Of a stretch of DNA of 64,000 nucleotides, positions 56,271-64,000 are shown one piece after another. This stretch comes from Agriotes lineatus (Eukaryota > Arthropoda > Insecta > Coleoptera > Elateridae): assembly GCA_940337035.1 (NCBI GenBank), contig OW679200.1, positions 18,061,303-18,125,302 on the forward strand, given 5' to 3'. Positions within the stretch are counted from its first letter, which is position 1. Each line of letters starts with the position of its first letter. The notes below the pieces were generated by a model that was not told the origin of the DNA, did not search any database, and saw only the letters and a list, made by a program, of their open reading frames with translations. Made by a program: the position numbers and the translations under genes.

Positions 56271-56481
56271 TACAGGGTGATTCACGAATAGTGTCTGATT
56301 TAGCACCGTTTTTTCTGCAACACAATCTGATTGACACATTTGATTCACACTTTTGTTTCATTTTTCTGAAATCATGATTACTTTTTTCAAATGGAAAAAC
56401 AGCGAAGTATTCTATGAAAGAGTAATATTTGTTGCAGGAATAAAGACACTAAATCAGACACTATTCGTGAATCATCCTGTA
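56271..56481. mobile_element. MITE with TACAGGGTGATTCACGAATA ends
   Basis: The ends 'tacagggtgattcacgaata' plus 'gtgtctgatttag' and their inverse at 56449-56481 pair over more than 30 bp. TA at both ends suggests a TA target. The 211-bp element sits between the CXC stop codon and the right terminal repeat of the host element. Confidence 0.8.
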
Positions 56482-57231
56482 CAAGTATTACAGTCGTGGA
56501 GTAGGCCCACAGGGGATAACACATGAAAAAAAAGCTACTACTACTCAACCTCAAGGGTGGTGTGGAATGAGTACTTTAATTACCTAAAATATCACATAAG
56601 TTCTAATTCAATCCAGGATTTTGACAAAAACGATCGCCTTTACGAGAAAATGACGTTCTATCTTTTTTGTAGAGAATTTCCTTACCTTTATATTTGTTCT
56701 GATATATTTTTATCGTAGAGTCGATAGATACCAAGATATTCCCGAAAAATGAGTTTTGAGCCCAATTTCAGCCCATTACAGCGTTGCCAAATTTTAAGCG
56801 TACAACCCCATCCTCGGGACTTTTTTTACTTCTATTTAGGACACTGAAACACACCTATATTGAGCTTATTTGCTTCAATATGAATTATTCCGTAGTTTCT
56901 GCCTAAATACAGTGAACTAAAGGAGCTCCAACCCTATACTACTACGCTGTGGTATAATGAGAAAGAGGATGTTTCCTCATTTTAATGATGTACGAGGTTT
57001 GATCAATTTTATTAATGATAAAAAAATTTAATTTCTCGCTCTATTCGTTTTCGATTGAGCCCACCCATATCTTCTTACGTTGGCACTAGGGTCTGTGACG
57101 TACATGTCAATTGTCAGCCATATGGTACACACAGTTTGTGTTGGACAGCCAAGTGTTGACGACGAAATGCAGTACGCTCGGCGATTTTTGTATTATGAAA
57201 ATGACGAAACAGAGAATTTCTCGTAAAATTT

Positions 57232-58110
57232 TGCGTTAAAAATGGAATAAAGTGCAGTGAAGTGGTGCAAATATTAGAGAAGACTTTTGGCGAGAATGCT
57301 ATGTCGAAACCAAGGGTTTATGATTGGTACAAACGTTTCCAAGAGGGTCGTAAAGACATCGAGAATGACAAGAGGGTAGGGTGTCCTAGCACATCAACCA
57401 CCGATGATAATGTGGAAAAAAGTTGGTATTTCATACGACTCATGCGAAGCAATTTTCACTAAAGTTTTGGGCATGAAACGAGTGGCAGCCAAATCTGTTA
57501 GAAAATTGTTGGATTTTTAACAAAACCCGGCTGACACTGCGCTACTAATTCGTGAACATTTGGCCAAGAACAGCACCGTCATGATAAAGCAGGCCCAGTA
57601 TTCACCAACCAAGCTCTGTAAGTTAGTGGTTATCACACCTACTTAGCATTCGGGAGGTCTTGGGCTCGATTCCCACGGCGGTCTGCTGTGATTCAGGTTT
57701 TTAAGTGGTCTTCCTGATTCAACAGACCAACAGAATAACTTCTCTGAGACGCATACTGGGGCAGTACTTCTCCATCTTTCCTGGCCTTTCTTCCATTCTC
57801 CACCCCTCATTTCTCTTGCCCATCCTATAATTGCCGTTCTTGGCTGAAGAGGGACGCCAGGTTCTTATAGCAGCCCGACCCCAGTAAGAGGAGTTGAAAT
57901 TACCTTGAACCTTTACCTTTACTTACCGTATTCACCAGGTATGCCCCCCTACGACTTTTTCCTGTTTCCAAAGATAAAGAGAACATTAAAAAGACAACGT
58001 TTTGCGAACACAAAGGATATAAAGGCAAAATCGCTGAGTGAATTAAAGGCTATACCAAAAAGTGCGATCCGCAAATCTTTTGCTGATTGAAAACAACGTT
58101 TCCATAAGTG
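57232..58110 (+). pseudogene. Mariner transposase remnant
   Basis: The N-terminal helix-turn-helix is readable (VVQILEKTFGENAMSKPRVY then DWYKRFQEGRKD), followed by a linker-like 'KVLGMKRVAAKSVRKLLDF'. Reading then jumps to NPADTALLIREHLAKN, so the segment carrying the first catalytic Asp is deleted and the HHD of the second block is also lost. After the SINE it continues YSPGMPPYDFFLFPKIKR, holding the third-Asp box (YDFFLFPK), and KAIPKSAIRKSF. It cannot catalyse transposition. Confidence 0.85.
57608..57927 (+). mobile_element. tRNA-derived SINE with 10-bp target duplication
   Basis: Flanked by GTATTCACCA (57598-57607 and 57928-57937). The head has an A box ('taagttagtggttatcac') and B box ('gggctcgattccc') as in a tRNA, with a tRNA-Val/Ala-like layout. 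The tail ends in degenerate 'acctttacctttactta' repeats. About 320 bp. Removing it restores the mariner QYSPG reading. Confidence 0.88.
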
Positions 58111-58166
58111 AATTATATCTAATGGGAACTACTTTGATTCTCGTTATAATTTGGTCAAACCTCGTA

Positions 58167-59720
58167 CTTATGTCATATGGGATTGATTTATTCATTTTTA
58201 CTGATTTATAGCAAAAATTCACAATTTTCAAAGTAGTTTTATATTTTAAAAATGGGCAATTTAATATATTTATGGCCGCGGGCGTAAGAGACATAACACG
58301 GGGGGGGGGCAAAATCAAATCTCTGTCAAGAGAATAACAACTGTCGAAAACGGCCTTAAAAAAATATTTAAACCTACTTGCAACAGAATGCTGCACTTGT
58401 ACTTTAAAGTCAAAATTTGGGTGGGGGGGGATGGGCTTGACCTTCCCAAGTTACGCCTATGATACGTCCCACCCCTGTAAATGTATACATTTTTTCAGAG
58501 TTATTTTTTAACGTTTTGTTTAACATATTTAAAAAACAATTTGCAATTATATTATTCCCTATAGAACCCCATAAATGCAGATGACATAACTTTATCAAAA
58601 CTCAATTACATAAAATCGAGATGGTTTTGAAATGCTCCAGAGACTTTACAAAAATACGCAAACATCTTATTATTTTTTGTATGAATCCGTAGATGTATCA
58701 ACGGTTTCTCAAGATGTGGCCACAATGTGTTCCAACTTAAATTCTTGAAAGAAGGTTCGAAGTACTGCTATCTAAGTGGACGCGTTAGGGTAAGTACAGG
58801 CCGTCCCAAGATTTTGCCAAGATATGCCCATGAAGCAATCACGGAAATAATCTAAAATTTTTTAGAAAACTGCAAAAGTTCATTTCCATGGAGTTCGTTA
58901 AAAGATAGGTAGCAGAAAAAAATTCCAAGCGTCATGAAAGTTAGTTCGATTGTTCGAAACCACCTTCATATATAAAGCTGTAACAAATTTAATGAGACTA
59001 TTATAAGTCTCACAAAATTAAACTTTTGTTCTGGAGAAGTAAGTTGTGGCAAGAATTTGACTTTTGAGATTGAATAAAAGCATTTGAGAGGTTTTTCAGC
59101 ACTTGGGCAATTCCAGAAATTTTCAAAATCGTTGCTCAAGATAAGGTAATAGTTCAACTGTAGTGAAATATGGTAATAAAACCTAAATTGATCTAATGCT
59201 TGACCAAAGTTGATTGTCATTGAATGGTAGAACAAAGGCATAATGAGAATAGAAACATCGACACACATAGAGAAACACAAGGGCTAATTAACCGAATTGT
59301 TAGTAGCAACCCATGGATGATAATCAAAACCAACAGATTAGCATATCGATGGGGCAAAAATTAAATACAGGGCAACTCCCGCTAAAGCTTCAGATAGCAG
59401 GCTCCGGTAGCGCATGAGAACTCTAATAGCTATTTAAGTAACAAGGAATTATTAACATTTGAGGTGGACAAGTACAAGCCAAGGCAAAGCCGCGGCTTGT
59501 GGCCTGCCGAAAATGTTAATAAGCAATACATTCCGAGTTATCTTATTATATTTTTCTCGCTGCTTATCGAAGTTTTCCTAGATTTTTGAAAAAATCGTTT
59601 GGTTTGTTACCTGTCACCAGGATTAATTTTCGTGAGTCGTGTTACTTGTGAGTGTCACATGTCATATAAACACTTGCAATTATAAACAAAACGTCTAAGT
59701 CTGCATCTTGCCTTGCTAAT
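58167..59720. other. Intergenic; one repeat with G-runs
   Basis: Two long G runs ('ggggggggggc' near 58300 and 'gggtggggggggatggg' near 58420) lie in a block whose minus strand reads VGRIIGVTWEGQAHPPPPKF. The block looks like an old repeat. No gene recognised in the rest. Confidence 0.35.
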
Positions 59721-59723
59721 TTT

Positions 59724-60035
59724 ATTATCACATATAATCTCATAAGAGCATAAATTCTTTCCGGAATTTTTTTTGAGTGCGTTCGAACAACGTCGTATTA
59801 ATTTGCCCGAGCGGGACGCAAGGGCAAATTAGGACGTGTTGGAATGCACGAAAAATAATTTCCGGATATGAATTAATTCTCGAATGCAGATTCGGTAAGA
59901 AAATCGTAACGCCACAAACCCTAAAAAGAAGTAATGTCTATGTACAAAAAATTTCCAAGAAATTTTTTTATTGTCTTGGTTACGGCTCGTGAACTAATTT
60001 TTCTATTGGTCATTAATGAGTGTCGTACGATTTTC
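59724..60035. repeat. Palindrome-centred repeat, copy 1
   Basis: Core palindrome 59739-59883: 'ttccggaatttttttt' against 'aaaaaataatttccgg', with apex 'tgcccgagcgggacgcaagggca'. Flanks 'taatctcataagagcat' and 'tgcagattcggtaagaaaat' through 'gtgtcgtacgattttc' recur in copy 2. Confidence 0.8.
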
Positions 60036-61225
60036 CTAGAAACTTAATAATAATATTAAGTTTCGTTGTCAAGGGAAAGCAGCAAACAAATATAATCACC
60101 GACTTACACGTTTTGTTACTAACGCTGTATCACTGACTTACATGATCAGCAGCGGGAAAAATTATTAACACAAATTCTCTACAGTGTCTAGTTTCCTTAT
60201 AGGAAGCATTTAAAGAAAATCTGATGTGATGCACGCACACAACTTCCTTTTACAGTGATCTTATAATTAGCCAAAAATTTGATTCTTCATTTTTATGCAT
60301 TTTTCAAAAATTTTCAAAAATTACTAATTCTACAGAAACTGTGCAAAATAAATCGTTAGTTAAAGAGACAAATTTTTTCTAAAATGTTAAGCTGAATTCA
60401 AAAAATGTAATAATAGACCGGGTGTTCTATTTAAAATAGGAGTTAATAAAATGAGAAAACAAGACAAAAGGATCCCATTTTAGAGGTATTCAACTTGAAA
60501 ATCACCTATCTCACATGAAAAAGGTAATAAAAATGTAAAATTTGAAAAAAATCGCTAAAGCCGTTTTTGAAAAAAACGAAAAAAACTGAAAAATCACAAG
60601 AGAAAATACCATACTTCCGGTTATGCGATTATCTTCAAAAGCTTGGTCTCGCATCTAGATAGTACACAACTTATATATGAAGTTTCAACGCCATACCTCT
60701 TTTCGTTTTTGAGATATTCTGTTTAGACAGACAGACAGACACATAGACAGTCAGACCAATGAAGAAAAACATGTTTTTTTGGGTCCAGGAGACTCTAAAA
60801 CGTGAAGATCTGTTGAAAACTCAATTTCGAATTTTTTGGGTGAATCCAATCCTGCTTTTGTTAGAAAACGAAGAAAAATATTTTTTTTAAATTTTGAAAC
60901 AATAAAGAAGCCGACCTGCGATTGACTAATTAAAATAATTGATGGTAGCAAAAAAATCGCAGATCAACCCCCCTACCGTTTATACACCACGGCAGCTCTA
61001 AAAAACTCTTTACTCACCGCAATGGCCCTAACTAACTCAAATATCGGCGGCCTTAGATCGTAGGTTCAAATCATCAGCTGTGTACCCTGAAATGTCTTCA
61101 AAAAAAAAGGAAAAGGAAATGGGCGCCAGAAATCAAAAGATTTCGAATAATAAGAGAAAATAAACTGCAAGTGACTAACGTTTAATTAATAAGCAATAAA
61201 AAGACTTGTAGTGTCAGTAATAAAT
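60036..61225. other. Intergenic with a GACA run and a SINE-like box B
   Basis: 'agacagacagacagacacatagacag' lies near 60724, after 'ttcgtttttgagatattctg', a phrase common in insect repeats. 'gatcgtaggttcaaatcatc' near 61048 resembles a tRNA B box, followed by an A-rich tail (61095-61115). This may be a degraded SINE; the A box is unconvincing. Confidence 0.3.
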
Positions 61226-61536
61226 TATCACAAATAATCTCATAAGAGCATTAATTCTTTCCGGAATTTTTTTTGAGTGTGTTCCAACAACGTCGTATTA
61301 ATTTGAACGAGCGGGACGCGAGGTCAAATTAGGACGTTGTTGAACTGCACGAAAAATAAATTCCGGATATGAATTAATGCTCGAATGCAGATTCGGTAAG
61401 AAAATCGTAACGACACAAACCCTTACAGTTAGGTTGATCTACCTACAAAAAATTTCCAAGAAATTTTGTTGTTGTCTTGGTTACGGCTCGTGAACTAATT
61501 TTTCTATTGGTTATTAATGAGTGTCGTACGATTTTC
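61226..61536. repeat. Palindrome-centred repeat, copy 2
   Basis: Direct repeat of 59724-60035, same strand, about 1.5 kb apart. The same palindrome occurs with compensating and non-compensating changes (apex 'gaacgagcgggacgcgaggtc'). Confidence 0.8.
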
Positions 61537-61636
61537 AGAATAATTAAAATGCAAACAATTTTATAACAACATTTTGAAGTACTATATTTTCTTTTGTATA
61601 AACGTTTAATTTGTTTCTGAAATAAAATAAATATAT

Positions 61637-61660
61637 TGATTGATTGATTGATTGATTGTG
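61637..61660 (+). repeat. (ATTG)n microsatellite
   Basis: Five to six tandem ATTG/GATT units within an AT-rich flank. Confidence 0.85.
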
Positions 61661-62635
61661 TACGTGAACTGAAGGTTGCGACACGCATAAAATTAAAAAC
61701 CCCTTTCGGGTTATTTTAATAACTCTAAATTCAAATTATTCATAGAATATGCATACCTCAATCATTTAATAATACCTTCTGTTTAGGCTATTGAAATAAA
61801 AAAGCGTGACTGTACCTTTTACAGAGGGTCGAAATACACATCAAAATCGCAACTTTAAATATAGCATAATTAGATATAAGCATAAAAATTTAAATATTAA
61901 AATAAGAGTATGTATGAAATTGAATGTTACATTACATGTTAATAATTGCGGAACGTATGCATTTAAATTTTAAATATTTACGGTTTTAAAATGTATCAAT
62001 GTAAAATACAGGTATTGAAGATACGATATACCTCGGAATAGCACAAAATAACCTCGCTTCACCAACGTGCAAAAACGGCTAACAGGCGAACGCCGGCTGG
62101 GGGTTGCTACACCCTGTTGTTTAAAATAAGTTGGTCGTGATCTGCTACCATAATGGAATACAGCAAAAGCACCCTCGAACGGCAGCAACTAAGCAGAGCG
62201 CCAGCAGGTGTTGAAAGTGCGATAAGGCTTGGCCTCCGAGAAAAACTCGTGTATGAAACTGATAATTAAGAGCTAAGGAAAATATAATTACTATGGAGAT
62301 AATAAGACAGAAAAGCGCAATCGTACCTGATCATAATCAGCCCTTAGAAACACACTGCTCATTGAAATTGGTTGAGCGCACGTAATTTGACTTGAACAAA
62401 ATCAAACCTCGGCCGCGCGAAATGCGCCGCCTGAGGCGAGAAGAATAAGTGCCTCGGACGAAAATGTCGTTTCTAAAGGGAGACTCGCACTCTGATAAGA
62501 GATAGCGCAGGTCGAGAGGGCATCGTGCAAACGATAGGAACTTGATCCAGGTATAAAATACGCTGCTTTGGAAAATAGAAGAATTTGAAATGCAAAAGGA
62601 TTTATAATTCAACTAAAAATAAACAGGTTAAGCCT
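61661..62635. other. No recognisable gene
   Basis: Contains a relatively GC-rich part (62.03-62.55 kb) with minus-strand frames of 72-91 codons but no recognisable domain. Confidence 0.3.
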
Positions 62636-62639
62636 GAAA

Positions 62640-64000
62640 TAATTGGATAAATGGCGAAACAATTAAGCTAAGCCAAAAAATTGTTTCACTCCCCACGGCC
62701 AAGAGAAATAAAAAGGTTTAAACTATGAAAACATTAAAAAAATTTAGGGTACCAAAGAATTTCAGAATGAGATCGATGATGCCAACACACAAAGCGAAAC
62801 GCAATCGAAAAAAATCCTCTTTCGAGAAGATAAGCCAAGGGAAGCAACCCTTATAAATCGGCTTAAAAATAACAGGGGCACCACATAGGACACCGCCAAA
62901 AAATAGACGTTCTGTCTAAATCGGACAGAAGCCTAAAAAACTGCTAAACAGAGCAAAAACCGGCTGCATCACATAGGAGACAATCCACCTTACTACAAAC
63001 ATCCGAAAAACTCACAAAAATCCGAAGAACTCGCACCGCATCATCATCACTCACTCTAAATCTAAGGTAACCCAATATCAAAAAAGCATGAGAGGGAAAA
63101 ATTATATGGAAAAATTAAATACAGTAAGTACAGCGAAAAAAGATTCCGGTGAAAACCCAGGAAAAGATCCTAAAAACCATACCCGCCCCGAATTTAGGTA
63201 GAGACCCCAGAAGCCGGAAGGAACGACCGCACAACCACCAAACCCCGCTCGGGCATTCAGCCAGTCGTCGCAGCTAGATGGAAGAGGAGCGCCGGTGACG
63301 GACTAAATGTGGCTCCCTCACTGAGTCGGATGGCAACACAATCGCTCGCCCCAACCCCCAGAAATCTCTACAAGGCCGAAAAAAACCAACCCAAATAATA
63401 ATAAAATTTAAAAAAACCCAAACAAGTATAAACTCGTTTCGAAAAAATCACATAAAAAACAACATAGTTAAAAATCCATGAACAACGACCTGAAAATCAA
63501 ATCGTTTACAGTCCTAAGCGAACACAAGCACGAATGGGGAAAGCATTCTTAAAAAAAAGTCCCAAAATATGGAGAGAAACGACCCCAACTGCTAGTGTTG
63601 CTTAAAAGGGAAAGCAAGATGAAAGTGCTTCCTATCGTGACCTTCTCTGCGTGCCCAACCTACCACCCTATACGTTACAAAAGGGAAGAACTAGATGATG
63701 ACGTTCCCAAACAGTGACCTTCCCTGCATGCCCAACCTACCACCCTAGCAGAAACAAAAAGCACAAAAAACAAGTTTTTAAAATGAACACTGTAGGTGTT
63801 TCCACGGTCACAATATCCTATAATACCATAGTCAAAATCCAAATAAGCGAAGCGCTTTTGAAAAAATCCTCAAATGAGACGGAAGTAATGGTAAGAAGAA
63901 GGAAAGTGAAAAGCAGTAGAATGCAAAATCCATAGGAAACATACCCTACAGCAACTTTTAAAACCAGAAGAAAAAACAGGACATAAGGAAAAGAGAAAAG
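62640..64000 (+). other. Strand-asymmetric A/C-rich segment, possible retroelement leader
   Basis: The plus strand is rich in A and C and poor in T over more than 1.3 kb, unlike the rest of the window. It holds a tandem pair with 77-bp period: 'gtgaccttctctgcgtgccc' (63637) and 'gtgaccttccctgcatgccc' (63714), both followed by 'aacctaccaccctа'-type sequence. Long untranslated leaders of retrotransposons often look like this, but no gag or pol is visible before the window ends. Confidence 0.25.

Larger units (their letters stand above)
53036..56914 (+). mobile_element. Mobile element encoding a PIN/FEN-like + CXC protein, copy 2
   Basis: Terminal inverted repeats of about 280 bp (53036-53340 and 56607-56914) are clearly the same sequence inverted, e.g. 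'tacggaataattcatattga', 'aggtgtgtttc.gtgtcct', 'ttggcaacgctgtaatggg' and 'aattctctacaaaaaagata'. Outermost bases are CACT on both ends. Within these lies one broken gene on the plus strand. Two later insertions are nested: 758 bp at 54792-55549 and a MITE at 56271-56481. Total 3.9 kb; 2.9 kb without nested insertions. Superfamily not assigned. Confidence 0.8.
56991..58166 (+). mobile_element. Mariner element, interrupted by a SINE
   Basis: The ends 'tacgaggtttgatcaatttt' and the inverse 'ttggtcaaacctcgta' form the terminal inverted repeats, with TA target duplications (56991-56992, 58165-58166). The transposase is internally deleted and frameshifted. After subtracting the SINE plus one duplicate the element is about 850 bp, against about 1.3 kb for a full mariner. 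Confidence 0.88.

Noticed and set aside
24564..56914. Treating the PIN/FEN-like genes as host antiviral or immune nucleases
   Set aside because: Both copies are broken and enclosed in long terminal inverted repeats, so mobile-element origin explains them better.
57608..57690. Functional tRNA
   Set aside because: A and B boxes are present, but stem pairing fails and the sequence continues into a SINE body with target duplications.

Overview
The window reads as AT-rich insect nuclear DNA, most likely from a beetle (Coleoptera). The clearest evidence is a tachykinin-related-peptide precursor with peptides of the type APSGFMGMR-GKK and a last peptide ending FVGVR-GKK. Introns follow GT-AG rules (one is GC-AG), and intergenic space is packed with transposable-element debris. 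Only two complete host genes are visible, plus the first exon of a third.

Layout: (1) 1-2.7 kb holds a dispersed repeat, a tRNA-Ser-like pseudogene and, on the minus strand, the first coding exon of a short-chain dehydrogenase/reductase whose other exons lie beyond the left edge or are lost. (2) 3.3-18 kb is a nest of mobile elements: fold-back palindromes, a TTAA-flanked piggyBac-type MITE, two LINE pieces, a ~1.1-kb repeat interrupted by a hAT-type element and a Helitron, a fold-back with a hairpin array at its centre, and a P-superfamily element with an 8-bp target duplication and a THAP start. (3) 18.97-24.16 kb (minus) is a complete 12-exon gene for a sperm-type Na+/H+ exchanger (SLC9C1-like: exchanger + voltage sensor + cyclic-nucleotide-binding domain, 1431 aa by my splicing). 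(4) 24.5-48.5 kb is intergenic: a decayed element encoding a PIN/FEN-like protein, an inverted-repeat element, a GC-rich 30-bp minisatellite open in several frames, LINE pieces, a fold-back (FB)-type element with tandem-repeat arms and a 9-bp target duplication, palindrome arrays and LTR-like pieces. (5) 48.97-51.9 kb (plus) is the tachykinin gene: TATA box, 5' leader intron, two coding exons and a probable 3'-UTR intron. (6) 53.0-56.9 kb is a second, better preserved PIN/FEN-like element with ~280-bp terminal inverted repeats and a C-terminal cysteine-rich CXC motif, itself interrupted twice. (7) 57.0-58.2 kb is a mariner split by a tRNA-derived SINE. (8) 58.2-64 kb holds duplicated palindromic repeats and a strand-asymmetric, A/C-rich terminal segment.

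The two host genes appear functionally unrelated: one is a male-germline ion exchanger, the other a neuropeptide precursor. The most novel material is the PIN/FEN-CXC element family and the several palindrome or hairpin arrays. Coordinates of decayed elements are approximate unless a target-site duplication is given.
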